The notes: generated by a model from the letters alone, not told the origin. DNA of 64,000 bases from Antilocapra americana (GCA_007570785.1 ML660774.1:4891433-4955432), one strand, 5' to 3'; numbered from the stretch's first letter, positions 22,490-35,543 are shown. Program-made: numbers and translations.

Positions 22490-25400
22490 ACCCAGACTTT
22501 AATTCATATAAAAAGATGTATTGAAGGACAAAAAGTGTACTCTAGTGCAAGATGTCTGTATTACATAAATTTATCAGATACAAGACTGGTGTAACCAGCA
22601 CTATTTCCAGTTTGCATCTGGGGAGTACTACTGTATGCATTGTGCTGTAAACATTATACAGCACAATAAATGAGGCAAAATACCTGGGAAAATATGTGAG
22701 GGGAAAGAGTGGAGAAAGCATTATAAAATATCTTTATGAACATTAACATAAATGATGGGTTACAATCTTCCAACTTTATTCTTCTGACAAATCGTCTACA
22801 TAGTAATGTTTTCGTCGTACACTATCATTTAGAAACATACTGCACAAACCATATACCTGTAAAAGCTATAGTTTCTTTTGTCAGGTTTGTGGCTGTTATT
22901 TAGTGCATGTCAAGTATGCTAGTTAGGGGGTAAATTTGCAGCCTGTACAGTAACTGGGTTTCCTAAACAGCTTCCCTTTGAAAAAGAAAATGAAATACCA
23001 TAGCAATGAGGAGCACTGGAACACAAGTTCTGTTATATTGAGCTGTTGAGCTTGGCTCGCCTTGTTGTCTAAAGCAATCTGTCCATGGTATTAGTCCTGC
23101 TTGTTAGAATACCCTTGTAACCAAGACATCATTCATTTTGTGATCGTTGTGCTTGGGTTTATGTGTCATCCTTGTCTGTAGCTTTTCTGGTGCTGATTTT
23201 TCAGAAAGTTTAGGTCTCACCCTTTATTCATTATTTCTTGGTTTATTGCAGTTTTTATTGTTCAGTATTTTTCCTTTTATTTATTTATTTATTGCTTTCA
23301 CAATTTGCTTTTCCCTTAAGGTAGGCAGACACATCTGTCTTTGTTCTCCTAACCATGCATCCGATCCCTCCCACCTTTAATTATGGAGGGAGAGGGGCTA
23401 ATAGCTATTGTAGATATATTTCCCTTCTAGAATCTGAATTGGCTTTTAAAATTTGTTTCTCTCCCTTAATTTATAAATATTTTAATCAATAATGTATCTG
23501 TTATTTCCCAAGTGAGCCCTGAAAAGTGTGTTTGATGGCCTCACACCAGCCATTCCAAGAGAATTGCCTCTCAAGCAGCTGACACCAGTGAGCCTAGCTA
23601 AGTTTTTGCCTCTCTCGAGTCCCTGTAGTTTCAGGCTAGCCAGCAGTGGCACACTCACTCCATCACTGAACCAGTGAAGTTGATGTGTTTTGCAAGTTCC
23701 CTCACTCTCTTTTGCTGAGCTTGCATTGCATTGCCATCGCATATTCAGAAACTAGCCTGGAACAAAAATTCAGCCATCAGAGAAAAATAGTGTCCGTCCT
23801 CAATGTTGTAATTGCACTTGATCAGCATCAGCTCTGCATCAATAATTAGACAAGGGTCCAATAATTATGTTGGCAATGAAACAACATAGTCAAAACTTCA
23901 GTTATTTCCACAAGGTGACTGTCCAAGGGCTGAAACCAATGCTAGAGACTGACACCTCCCATTTACTTATAACATTACAGATGATTGAAAACAGTGTCCT
24001 TTGTATTGTTTGCAATATTCTCTTCTGATTGTGGCCTCACAGACTAACTAAAGAACTATACTTGCTTTCATCGATGACATACTTGCTTTTAAAAATCTAA
24101 TTAAAACTTTCTTTTTGGTCCTTAGGTAGAAAGATGGCTCTGCTGAGATAAGCTCTTAATTAATGCACTGAGAGCTTATGAGTCCCACCTCTCAACAGGA
24201 ATGATTGACGTTCAAGGATACATAAATTACAGTAATTGAGCCCTGCCTCTACAGCCCAGACTTCATACAGCCAACTCAACAGAGAAGCTAGGTGAGTAGA
24301 CCAGCATAGAAAGTTATTGAAATATGTTCTTTGCTTTCCCAAAGGGTGAAAAAGAAACTTTCCAGACTGTTGCATATTTACTATTACAGAAGGCAGGTCT
24401 TTTGTTCATCTTTAAGATACAGGTTTTGTGTTGGAGCTGTGTTTTTTTTTTAATTATAAAAAATTAGCATTTTAACATAGCCATTGAAGTTTAAATAACC
24501 ACCTTCTCTGCAATTTTCAAACAGCAAAACTTACAAGCCAAGTATAGTATGCAAAAATCACTTGGCATCATTTGTTGATATTAAATTGGGTTGCATAGCC
24601 ACCAACGCATATGCTACGGAGGGATTGTTTGAAATCAAATCCAACTGTAGTCCTTGCGTTTGATTTTCAGAAATATGCCTAATTGGAAACACATCTAACC
24701 CCCAGCCTCACTAAAGACCCATAATGAAATATTTATTTTATGCTTATTTCATTCAGAAAGAAAGTTAGAAGTATTCTGAACTTCTAACTTTCACAGAATC
24801 TAATACACTATTTGGTAAAATCTAAATAGTTTAATGTTCTAAAATAAAATTCAGGGACAGGGCTATTTGCTAAAATTGAAGACATTTTTTACCATATCAG
24901 ATGTCTTCATTTATATCTGATAGTTTTACTAACAGGTTTTTTTAACTGTCTTAAAATTATTGGAAAAGAACACACTTTCAACTATTGTTGAGGAAATATG
25001 AATAATACAGGATATTAAATTACTTACAATATATCACTAAAATATATGTGTTATTCAGATAAAATACAAATAGGGTTTGAGTTTTACTATGTAAAATTTT
25101 TCAAGGCAAAAGTAAAGGAACAAAGACCACAAAGAAAACTAGATTAAGAAATGATTAAGCTTAATGATGTTACACCAAATGAATAGACATGGAAAAAGAA
25201 ACAGTGAGAGCAAGAGGAAAAAAATACCAAACTTAGTGCACTGTAGTAAGTTTTAGAAATAGCAAGTAATACTGAACCCAAACATTCAAAAACTCAGTAC
25301 TGGCCAAAGTAGAGATGAAAATGGTAGAAAGAAACAGGGCTAGGTTCAGCAGGATTTGGGGAAACTATTCTGTGCTAGCAGCAAAAATCAAAGAGAATAT

Positions 25401-26990
25401 TTTGAAGACTTTGGATTCCTGAAACTTAGGCGAACATGTTGTTCCCACACTTTCTACCTTTCCACTTCAGAGTACTTTCCTGTGCCTGTTGTTTCAAACT
25501 GTGAAAAATGTGGCACCCCACTTAAAAAGAAAATCATAAGATGGCTACATTCCTATCAAAATGGCTTTATTATTACCTGTGAGAAAACCTGAAGTGGAGA
25601 AAAATTGAGAGAGATCAGAAAATCCTGAGCTGATAATCTTGTAAAAAAATATAAAATGCTTTTAACATCAAGACTATCTCGCTAGGACTGAAATGGAATA
25701 AAAATGGAACAGCTTCTTAACTTAGATCCTTTTATGATTGGGTGGCTAGCAGGACCCGAATACAATGTATCAAGGCCATGGAAATCTATGTAAGAGAGTA
25801 TTTTCTATTTGACAAAAAGTTATGTAGGTGGAAGGATCAGGAAGCATGCCCTCAGATATCCTAAGTGTTTATTTTGTTTATCTGTTGTTATGTGATCAGA
25901 CCACATCCCTTCATTACCTATTATGTATTGAGCAAGGTTTGGTGCTTGAAGTGGCTTTGTGTGAAATTATGTGTGGAATGACCTGAATCTCTTCATCTCT
26001 GTTGAGAATTTATATCTTTAATAAATATGAAAAAGGCAGTATTACTATGTGCTTCATTAGTCTCATACCTGTAGAAATATTTATTAGTAGAAAAAGTAAC
26101 CATATGCTCATAAGTTGGCAGAAAATCCTATTCGAATTCACATATTTTTTTTAATGCAGTTAACAGACAACTCAACAACCTTTCATTGCACTCTATGGAC
26201 CCTACCTTTGGATTTAAATTGCACAGAGGTCCCTGAATTAGTATCAGCTTTTGTCTTCATCTGTGTTGGGTAATCAAAGTGCTGATGCCTGACAGAAAAC
26301 CATAAGTCATTATGAGATGGGGCACAGTCAGCACTGAGATGCCCGGGGCCGCCCTGCCTGGAGTGGAGCCATGAATATAATAGCCTATCACTCAAGCTAA
26401 TAAAATCAGCTCTTACTCTACTCTGTTTCTGAACATGGACCATCAGTTCCAAGTTTCCAATTACTACATTTCATCACAATCATACTGTTATTAGCCAATA
26501 CATGAATGAACATAGCAAAAGATATGCTGGTCTCCCTCTGCCATTGCCATGTACAAAGGACCTCAGGAAACTCTTCTTCAGTCTTTGAAACAGACCACTT
26601 ATCATACAATGACTGCTTCAGCCACTTAATGGACTTCTTATACTATTTCTTCATCTAGAATTTACATAACTCTTTAGATGCAGGACTGTTCACTTAACTG
26701 TGCATTTCATTATTCTCCTACTGTTTGATATCTTGATTAACTTCTTGCTTATAACTTTAGTAAAAGGTTTAATGATCTTGAAGATTTGTTGATAAAATTT
26801 GTTACCTTTTTTTTTATAAAACAGGAGCATATTGAAAAAAACAAGAAAAGCCATATAACATGCTGTAATATCCATGCTAATATCTTTTTGTTATAATTTT
26901 AAATAAAAAAAAACTAACCATGTACATGGTTACGAAAAAAGACATTTAAAAAATTACTCTCTGAAATAATTACTAGTTATAATTTTTCTT
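22490..26990. other. Long repeat-poor block with no recognised gene
   Basis: About 4.5 kb with no repeat I can assign apart from a (TTTA)n run near 23278 and A/T runs. Several sub-blocks (22770-23010, 23480-24000, 26160-26640) have balanced composition. A hairpin lies at 22639-22667. ORFs up to 89 codons (25356-25592 +, 23482-23742 -, 26183-26452 -) carry no domain I recognise. Conserved non-coding DNA is a possibility, not shown here. Confidence 0.35.
22639..22667. repeat. Perfect 11-bp stem hairpin
   Basis: attgtgctgta and tacagcacaat are exact reverse complements separated by a 7-base loop. It is too short for a typical microRNA precursor; chance or a small cruciform is as likely as function. 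Confidence 0.9.
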
Positions 26991-27029
26991 CTATAGAAAT
27001 TCATATTCTTTTAAATATCTACCTATCAT

Positions 27030-27847
27030 TTATACAATCACTCAAACAGTTATTCAGTGTTGCTTACATAGCAAGCACTGTTTTTGGTGCTAGGATTGTA
27101 CAGTAAGCGAAACAATTTTTTTTAAATTCTAGCTCTCATGAGGCTTAAATTCTTGTGGGGAGAAACAGATGATAAAAAACAGAATGAGAGTGTAAGTGAC
27201 TGTGTGTGAGAGAGAGGAGAGAAAAGGTAGTAAATACTATGAAAAAATACCAGGAAGGATTATTTGAAAGTGTTATTGAGAAAGTGATATTCAAGTTAAG
27301 AGTTGAAGGAGCAGAGAAGGAGCCACATGAGTAGCTTGGATAAAGCTCCAAGTAGAGAAAAATAGCACATGCAAAGTCCCTGATAAAAGATTTACCTGGT
27401 AGAGTAAAGTAGCACAAAGGAACTAAAATAGCTGGAGTGGGCAGGAGTGTGGGCCCGCATGGAAGAGCACCAGAGAATCGCGGAGCTGGAGATCACTAAG
27501 TAACATGGGAAGCTTTTAAGTGATTTTGTTTTCCTGAAAGTGGAATATTAGATGATTTTGAGCAGAGAGATAAGGTGATCCTGATGTATATTTTGAAAGG
27601 ACATTCCTGGTTGCTCTGTTGAGAAGAGACTCAATAAAAGAAAGGGCAGAAGCACGGACAGCAGTTATTAGACAACTACAGTAATCCAGATGAGAGATGA
27701 TGGCAGTTTGGACCAGGATGGTGGAGGAGGCAGTGGCAGTGTGTGGTTTTGCATTCCAGCTATATTCTGAAGGTAGCACTGACAGAATTTGCATGTGGTC
27801 TGAGATGGATGGGGTCTGCGATGTGGTGTCAATAAGAGTCAGCCGTA
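27030..27847 (-). mobile_element. L2 LINE 3' portion, antisense
   Basis: An ~800-bp piece of an ancient L2 (CR1-like LINE). 27030-27160 is the antisense 3' end (agcaagcactgtttttggtgc, gctctcatgaggcttaaatt). 27540-27840 is the reverse-transcriptase C-terminal region (ttttgagcagagagataagg, ctacagtaatccagatgaga, gtttggaccaggatggtgga). It is truncated where a Bov-A fragment begins. Confidence 0.85.
27516..27794 (-). pseudogene. L2 reverse-transcriptase C-terminal remnant
   Basis: A 92-codon open stretch inside the L2 copy. Residues HLDYCSCLITAVRASALSF...ESLLNRATRNV align in order with the L2/CR1-type RT C-terminal motif 'DYCNSLLTGLP...LQSVLNAAARLI'. The catalytic palm motifs lie further upstream in the full protein and are absent. 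It is a decayed fragment with no expectation of expression. The initiator ATG is incidental. Confidence 0.75.
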
Positions 27848-27932
27848 GGTGACTCCAAACCGCAGCCTACTAGGCTCCTCCGTCCATGGGATTTTCCAGA
27901 CAAGAGTAGTGGAGTGGGGTGCCATTGCCTTA
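27848..27932 (-). mobile_element. Partial Bov-A/Bov-tA fragment, antisense
   Basis: cagcctactaggctcctccg tccatgggattttccagaca and gtggagtggggtgccattgc match the Bov-A body. The tail and tRNA head are missing, so only about 85 bp remain, next to the L2. Confidence 0.8.
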
Positions 27933-28585
27933 AGTTCTCCATATATAGGTGAGAGAATATCAGGCTTTATGCAAACAGGGAGGGAGGAGCCAGCAGAGAG
28001 AAGCTGGCATCAACAAATACAACTGCAGAAAGGTGGGATGATGAAGGGAAAGCTTGTAGAAAATCTCTTCTAACTTCTCTGTTTCATTTTAATGCTGTAG
28101 AAGCAAGGGCATCAGCTGACACTGAGTATGGTGAAGGTCTGAAGATACAGGAGAGTGTGTGAAATTGTGATGGACTAGAGTGTGAGTTGAGTGCTCAAAT
28201 AACACAAAAACCATGGAGCATACAGGTTGTCAGGAGGCTAGTGGTCAGGAATTTAGGGTAAGACCAGTGTGTAGGGCTGCATGTTTTTGTTTACCATATT
28301 CAGTTGTACAAGTAGAGTAGGCAGTGTTGGTGTGACAGTGGTTAGAAGTTCGCCAGGGGAATATCAAGAAACTCAGGAGGACAGATGAGTTCATGCATTT
28401 ATGTTTGTTTCCAGATTTGCATTGATCTTGCTTATCATATCTTCTCCAGTATCAAGCTCTTTCAATTATGGTAGCACTTGGGATATATATTGCAATATGA
28501 TATATGATACCACGAGGTGATGTTCATTGCTCCTTCCTGAGGATTCTTCTAGCAATTTGTGAATACTTAGCCATTAACCTAAAAA
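27933..28585. other. Unassigned sequence
   Basis: Balanced composition at 27950-28370 with no repeat I can assign. No supported gene. Confidence 0.3.
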
Positions 28586-28589
28586 CTTT

Positions 28590-28830
28590 ATTATCACTTT
28601 ATCACGTTAAAAAACTCCAGTTGACTTTTAAATTTTTGTTGAGTTACTGTCAACTTCATTGAGTTCAGGAAAATTCATACCTTTATACTATACAGTATTC
28701 TTATTCACATGCTTACTAAGATTTATCATTTGCTTACTCTCTTCTGAGGTCTTCAGTAGAGTTTTATAGTTTCTTATATAGGCCCTACATATTATTTCTT
28801 TAATAAGTACATGCACGTATGCATTATCCC
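28590..28830 (-). mobile_element. Possible L1 ORF2 fragment, antisense
   Basis: The text gtagagttttatagtttctt atataggccctacatattat resembles antisense L1 ORF2 ('ttttatagttttcttcatataggtcc'). It is diverged and tentative. Confidence 0.4.
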
Positions 28831-28860
28831 TTGCATTTTCTTGATCAACAATAGATAACA

Positions 28861-28988
28861 GGAAATTCTCTGGAAGCCCAGTGTTTAGGGTTCGGTGATT
28901 CCACTGTAGAAGGTACAGATTTGATCCCTGGTCAGAGAACTAAGATTCCTCATGCTGTGAAGCGTGGCCAAAAAGAAAAAAAAATAGA
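28861..28988 (+). mobile_element. CHR-type tRNA-derived SINE
   Basis: The order ggaaattctctggaagccca / gtgtttagggttcggtgatt / tttgatccctggtcagagaa ctaagattcctcatgctgtg, then an A-rich end, matches the cetartiodactyl CHR SINE ('ggaattccctggcggtccagtggttagg... ccctggtcggggaactaagatcccgc'). It is older than Bov-tA. Confidence 0.8.
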
Positions 28989-28991
28989 ACA

Positions 28992-31464
28992 GAGAAAAGA
29001 AACTATTATCTCAGAAGCCATCAAATTCATTCATTAATTTGCTTGATAGATATTGGACTATTTCAATATTTAAATCACTAATTCAAAACATCTGGTATTT
29101 CGCCTATGTTTTTGTGAGTGGCAATTTGTACAAGAGACAGAAGGTAAGTAAAGAAGCAGATTTTTCATATTTTCAGAGGTAGGTGTACCTAAAGTGAGCA
29201 TTCTCATTTCATAAAATGAGTAAGTTATAAAAATAAAATATGCTAGGTTGGATAATCATCTATAATGTTAACAGTCCAATTGCTTGTCATGTAGAGGAAG
29301 GTTGTGCTTTAATTAAGCAATAAGACATGACAGGGTGTGAATTATGGAGTAATAATTCTTGTCTACTGTATTGTTAGACAAAAGGCCGAGGGCCAGGTGT
29401 CACTGCATACACCATGCATAAATTATTACACTGTAATTTAAACCTAGAACATTGTAGAATATATTTTAAAATATTTTTTCAAATAACTTGGCAAAATGAG
29501 AAATGTAGGTTGGATATATTTCTTAAGTTGTTACAGGACCTCAACTACAATGCTGAAAGATCAAAAGCCTAAATGAAAGCATTCATTTGGGGGTACGAAT
29601 ATAGCAGGAAAAGACAGCAAAGTTAGCTTCATAGCTGATTACTCTCTAACCAGTATTTTTATATAGATTTCTGGGAAGATAATACATTGACTTTTCTCCC
29701 TATGATTAGGGGAAAGTGGTCAGAGCTAAATTTTGAGAAATTTTAAGAGGAGTCCTTTTAGGCTTTATTTTTTCCTTCATGAAGCAATGCTAACTAACAA
29801 ATAACTCTTAACAGAAATCTTCCAGAAAAAAACATGTATCTTCCTTAAAGAACTTGGCAGAGGGTGGGACAATTTTACAGAATTTTTGGTCCTTTTCAAA
29901 CCAGTGGGATTTGTAATCCTAACACTTTCCCCCCATAACATACCATTTTGAAAGTCCTCTTTTGTAAAGACATTAAAACAGATCTCTTATCACAAGAAAA
30001 CACATTGTTTGAAATAATGCTTAAAAAAAAAGGAAAACTCATTTTTGCCCATTCAAAAGAAAAATGTTTGAGGGCGAGTATGTGATTGTAATAAAGAGAA
30101 AGTCTACTTGCTTTTCATCTGCAGAGCACTATGACTAGCAGTGTTTCAAAAGATGATTTCTTATTAAAGTTATTGTAGTTTTGTGCTTTCATTGTCAAGA
30201 TTGTATACTTTTAAGATGGCAATGTATTAACAAGTTTGACTTCTTTTGTGAATATCACAAGATAAAAGTTATATATTACAACCTTGGACCATTAATTTTG
30301 TCTCAGGGTTTCCTTTAAATTAATACATTTGTTATCAAATTTGACCTCTTTCTAGAAGTGGGGGAACCAAAGAAAACATAACACAACAGCTCAAGTATAA
30401 AATATATTTAAAGGGTCTATAGAAACACCCATCTGCCCAAAATATGTCGCAGTGTCTTATGATATGGCCATTAATTATTTACAATTCTGGATTAGTGTTT
30501 TGGTCTTGAATATTCCCTTATTAAAATTAAACCTCTTCCAAGTCAGTGACACAGAACCCAGTTATCAGATATTAATACATCAGTTGGTCTCTTTTCTGAA
30601 GTGATAGATTTAGGCTGTAGATTTGCTCTCATTCATACAGGAAACAGGGATGAAATGAGACAAAAGAACGAAATGGTTTTAATGCATATGAGAAAGTTTC
30701 CAGCCCTAAAACTTGAGCTAGATGTTATTATGACAGTTCTTAGCTACTGAAAGGTCATTTGAAAACACACAAATTTCATAGTCAGAGATTACAAGAACTC
30801 AGAGAAAAGGGAGAATGATGAGTTCTTTATGCAAGAATGAATCATGTCTTATTTGGTGACTAATATGTGTCTTAAATGATGAAAAAGGTAGGGAAAACCA
30901 AAGAAAATTTATTTTTAATACTTAATGGATATACCCATTCTATAACTTGTATTAGATCCATGGGTCTACCACAACAACTAAAGAAAAGCATTTTTAGCAC
31001 TTTTTACTTGTTTCTGTTTCACTCAATTAGGCATGGTTGACTTTTTTACTCAGTGGCTCCCAACAGATCTTTTTCTGGATTTTACTCCAAAATTCTTAGG
31101 GAGTGGAAGACTATAACTCTCTTTGACTTCTTCTCCAAGATGTATTGTGTCAGTTTTGGACAACCCACATGATGGGTAATTTTTAGAAAGTTTAACAGAA
31201 ACTTGTAGAATTATCCTTAGAAAACTGTGATATAAAAGTATGCTCCTAGCTTGGAACAAGGTCAGTATGTAACAAGGCTAAATAAAAAACATCCATGCAT
31301 TTTTAGAAAAGGATTATCAGTTACTTTGTTTTAATTTGTATACTAGTGAGTCCTTGATTTAGGTCCTACTAACTTCTACAGAGACATAATCACTTTAAGA
31401 TATTTTAGAATGTAATATGTTGTAAAAGACATCAGTTCACAGGTGGGTTGTTGGTTGGGTCTCT
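28992..31464. other. Repeat-poor block without a recognised gene
   Basis: About 2.5 kb with no repeat I can assign. 29270-29450 contains a short hairpin (gtcta...tagac) and balanced sequence and could be conserved non-coding DNA. The 69-codon ORF at 31050-31259 has no signature. Confidence 0.35.
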
Positions 31465-31688
31465 GTGCACAAGTGCGAAGTCCCTTCGGTTGTGTCTGAC
31501 TCTCTGCAACCCTATGGACTATATCCAGCAGGCTCTTCTGTCTCTGGGATTCTCCAGGCAAGAATATTGGAGTGGGTGGCCATTTCCTCTTTCAAGGGAT
31601 CTCCCTGACCCAGGGATTGAATCAGCGTCTCTTACATCTCCAACACTGGCAGGCAGGTTCCTTCCTACTAGTGTCACCTGGGAAGCCC
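31465..31688 (-). mobile_element. Bov-tA SINE, antisense
   Basis: Antisense Bov-tA: gtgcgaagtcccttcggttg tgtctgactctctgcaaccc, body ctccaggcaagaatattgga, head end gtcacctgggaagccc. Confidence 0.9.
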
Positions 31689-34117
31689 AACTATGCCTAA
31701 GTGTTAACTGGTCATATCACTCAACAAAGAGATAAAAATAACTTCTTATAGGCTTATGTTTAAGAGGATAAATTATTAGTACGAATGTTGTGGAAAGATT
31801 GATACTAAGTATTCAATGTAATTTCATCAATATTAACAATAGCTCTGCAGAATTGGTGCAAATTTCTGGATTAAGAAATACAGGTTAATAGAGATCCTCA
31901 GTAAGTAAGAGGCAGGTCCAATCTTCTAACACAAGACCATGATTTGAAAAAAACAGTTTTCAGTGAATCGTAGTGTCTTCTGCAGAACTTAAGAGTCAGA
32001 ATATTTTTTTAATATGAAATTTAGTCATCACAAAGTTATTTTAAAAAATCTGACATTTTCCCAATCTGTGATCCAGGACTATTAAGTTTCCTCCATTTTC
32101 CATTCTTAGACCTCTCTCCTTATATATTATTATGAACTTCCATTCTGCTCCAGAATCCATTACACATATTCAGAAGCATAACAGCAGAAATAAGCTCTGG
32201 AAAAAGTAACAACCATGAGCACCAGCCTTGTCACACTGAAGACTGACAGTCAATTCTATAGAAAGGACCCCATGATCGTAGCCATGAAACAAAATCCTAC
32301 TTTTTCCTTCACGCAAGTTTGGCTCCCTTTCATTAAATTAATTAGTGTCACACACTGTGTGCTGCAGTGGGGTTGAGAGTTTTGATTCAGTACTGCTGTC
32401 ATGATCATTTGGGATAAAAAATAAAAAAAAAATACTGACCTCTAAATAAAGGTCAGATAGAAAAGAAGACCCAAAGATAGCACCATAACATTCATGTTCA
32501 AGTGTTAGTGTATCTGTTTAGGCATGTCTATGTGTTTTTTGTTATCCATCAGTTTGACTCAGGTATCATTCCAAACATGATTTTCCTGCTTTTTGTTTCA
32601 ATTTGTTTCACCAGAGTTGTTGTTTTTAAAGTCTTTGGCTTAAAAGCAGCAGCCGGGACTCATATTTCTAATTTCTTTCCTATTTAGGGAGTTGATTTTG
32701 ATATTCCCAATCTCAGGCTGTACCCAACTATAATTCACTCCATTGTTGCAGCTCAGCAGACACAAGTCCTCATTTCTGACAAGGCCATTCATCCTAAGTT
32801 GTTGAATTCGTGTTACTACATTTGGATTTAAAGTGAAATGTAGGTACCAATCAAGACCAAAGTACAGAAAAATAATACTTATTATCTCAAACTACAATGG
32901 CATCGTTTTATTTTTTTTGGAGTGAGAATTATGAGCAACACACCCCAGTTTTATTTTCTCAAACCTCTGCTTTTCAGACAGCCTAGAACAGAGAGTAAAA
33001 TTACGAAAAAATAAAGTCAACAGTTGCTAGAAATTTCTGTTTTTTCTTCAAAAATAGAAAAAAAAATTATACCTTTTAAAAATCGTCACAGGCAATTTAT
33101 AACCAAGTTTAAAAAAAGAATACTAAAAAATAAGAAACTAAAAATAGCTCAGTGGTAATTTAATAACTGTCAAGACTCACTCCATCTGCTAGAAAGAGTT
33201 TAAAACCTTTACCTGCTGCCTCTCATGTTATGGAGATTGAGAGTTCAGAACCAAAAGCTAACATCTGATGAGGAAGTATGTGATCCAGTTCATCTGTAAG
33301 TGCATTTTTCCGCTTAATAATGTTACACTATCTGTTGAAAGGAAATAAGTATCCCAAAGTTTTGAAGTGTAAGAAAATAACACAAAGGACAGAAAAGAAC
33401 TAAAATATATCTGTGTACAACTAGCGCTGGGACACCTGAAGGTAAGCATGTGTACCTGGCCCTCTGTGAACTCTAGGCTGGGTGTTCCGCACACAGGGAT
33501 CCTTTGAAAGTGAGAGTGATTGGGATCCTATATAGTAGGCCACTGTCAAAGCAGAAAAGAGAATAACATCTCCCCCATGAAAGTGAGAGCAGAGGCAACC
33601 TCTGCCATTAACTCCTCCTCTCTTGGATTCCCCTCCCAACTCTCCATAATTCAAAACAGGCAGGCAGCAGGCTGTACAGATGGAGAGGCAACAGCCAGAG
33701 TCCGCATGGAGCATTATAGATCTGGCTAGTTGTCTAGTTAGCAGTCAGCTATTTTTGGGTAATACACACAGTTGTTTTACAAAAATGAGAAAAAATATGG
33801 ATTTATCCTAAGTTCATATGTTAGAATATTGCACAGGTTGGGGCTTGGGTCGAAGCCATTTTTCTTACCTGCAGAGAGCTTGTGGATGACTCAGGCTGAC
33901 TTCCTTTGCAATCGGCAGCAAACAGACTCTGTTGAAATGATATTGTGGGTCATACTATAAGCGGCATATTCCACAATTGTATGTCCCAGAAAGAAACGTT
34001 TTAGGCACTAGTTATTGTTTTCATGGAGTTTTGACCTTAAAACAGACAGAGGGCTGAGAGATTTAGGAATAGCCTTGCTTGTCATACCCTCGTGAGGTAC
34101 CAAGGGGGCGCTGTGTT
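31689..34117. other. Unassigned intergenic sequence
   Basis: No repeat assigned over about 2.4 kb. 33420-33720 is GC-richer and open on the minus strand for 97 codons (33421-33714) without a known domain. Confidence 0.35.
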
Positions 34118-34132
34118 ACCTATCAGTTCAGT

Positions 34133-34657
34133 TCAGTTCAGTTGTTCAACCCTGGCAGACTCTTGGCGACCCCATGGACTGCGCACACCAGGCCTCCCTG
34201 TCCATCTCCAACTCCCAGAGTTCACCCAAACTGATGCCCATTGAGTCGTGATGCCATCCAACCTTCTTATCCTTTGTCGTCCCCTTATCCTCCAGCCTTC
34301 AATCTTTCTCAGCATCAGGGTCTTTTCCACTGAGTCAGTTCTTCTCATCAAGTGGTCAAAGTATTGGAGTTTCAGTTTCAGCGTCAGTCCTTTCAATGAA
34401 CATTCAGGACTGATTTCCTTCAGGATGGACTGATTGGATCTCCTTGTAGTCCAAGGTACTCTCAAGCGTCTTCTCCAACACCACAGTTCAAAAGAATCAA
34501 TTCTTTGGCACTCAGCTTGCTTTATGGTCCAGCTCTCACATCCATACATGACTACTGGAAAAACCATAGCCTTGACTAGACAGTTCTTTGTTGGCAAAGT
34601 AATGTCTCTGCTTTTTAATATGCTGTCTAGATTGGTAACTTTTCTTCCAAGGAGCAA
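34133..34657 (-). pseudogene. BovB ORF C-terminal region (34-kb copy)
   Basis: 174 codons downstream of the RT core. Features are LLGRKVTNLDSILKSRDITL, MYGCESWTIK, SFELWCWRRRLRVPW and LDGIT. The Cys/Trp-rich stretch is characteristic of the RTE C-terminus, whose role is uncertain. The end of the frame runs through the 3' tail. Confidence 0.85.
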
Positions 34658-34685
34658 GTGTCTTTTAATTTCATGGCTACAATCG

Positions 34686-35342
34686 TCACCTGCAGTGATT
34701 TGGGAGACCCCCCCCCAAAAAAATAAAGGCTGTCACTGTTTCCATTGTTTCCCCATCTATTTGCCATGAAGTGATAAGACCAGATTCCATGATCTTAGTT
34801 TTCTGAATGTTGAATTTTAAGCCACCTTTTTCACTCCCCTCTTTCACTTTCATCAAAAGGCTGTTTAGTTCTTCTTCACTTTCTGACATAATAGGGGTGT
34901 CATCTACATATCTGAGGTTATTGATATTTCTCCCAGCAACCTTCATCCCAGCTTGTGCTTCATCCAGCCCAGCGTTTCTCATGATGAACTTTGCATACAA
35001 GTTAAATGAGCAAGGTAACAATATACAGCCTTGACATACTCCTTTCCCAATTTGCAACCAGTCTGTTGTTCCATGTCCAATTCTAGCTGTTGCTTCCTGA
35101 CCTGCATACCAGTTTCTCAGGAGGCATGTCAGGTGATCTGGAATTCCCGTCTCTTTCAGAGTTTTCCACAATTTATTATGATCCACATAGTCAAAGGCTT
35201 TGGCATAGTCAATAAAGCAGAAGTAGATGTTTTTCTGAAACTCTCCTGCTTTTTCAATGGTCCAGCAGATGTTGGCAATTTGATCTCTGGTTCTGCTGCC
35301 TTTTCTAAATCTAGCTTGAACATCTGGAAGTTCATGGTTCAT
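34686..35342 (-). pseudogene. BovB reverse-transcriptase palm domain (34-kb copy)
   Basis: A 218-codon stretch that keeps the RT core in one frame. Motif A is CFIDYAKAFDYVDH with its catalytic Asp. The QGCILLPCSFNLY stretch is motif B. Motif C reads RYVDDT, so the two catalytic Asp are kept but the usual YADD alanine is valine. It ends in a run of C and A (34711-34725) where the frame is lost. The continuation, 34133-34657, is the C-terminal region (VMYGCESWTIK, LWCWRR, RSNQSILKEISPE) in a different frame. The protein could not be made as one chain. Confidence 0.9.
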
Positions 35343-35543
35343 GTTGAAGCCTGGCTTGGAGAATTTTGAGCATTATTTTACTAACATGTGAGATGAGTGC
35401 AATTGTGTGGTAGTTTGAGCATTCTTTGGCCTTGCCTTTCTTTAGGATTGGATTGAAAACTGACCTTTTCCAGTCCTGTGCACACTGCTGAGTTTTCCAG
35501 ATTTGCTGCCATATTGAGTGCAGCACTTTCACAGCATCATCTT

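Noticed and set aside
24139..24170. 9-bp inverted repeat ataagctct/agagcttat with a 14-base loop
   Set aside because: Short arms and a long loop in AT-rich DNA are expected by chance.
25356..25592. Zinc-finger-like CEKCG motif in a 78-codon ORF
   Set aside because: Only a single CxxC is present, with no paired His/Cys at finger spacing.
29295..29335. Apparent stem from attgcttgtcatgt and aagcaataagacatgac
   Set aside because: The complementary pieces occur in the wrong order, so they cannot form one continuous hairpin.
34124..34145. Short tandem cagtt repeats as a microsatellite or CRISPR-like array
   Set aside because: This is the normal 3' tail of BovB, and the same tail appears at other copies. 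No CRISPR or prokaryotic feature is present.
34248..35369. Several plus-strand ORFs over 100 codons
   Set aside because: They are antisense shadows of the minus-strand BovB coding region.
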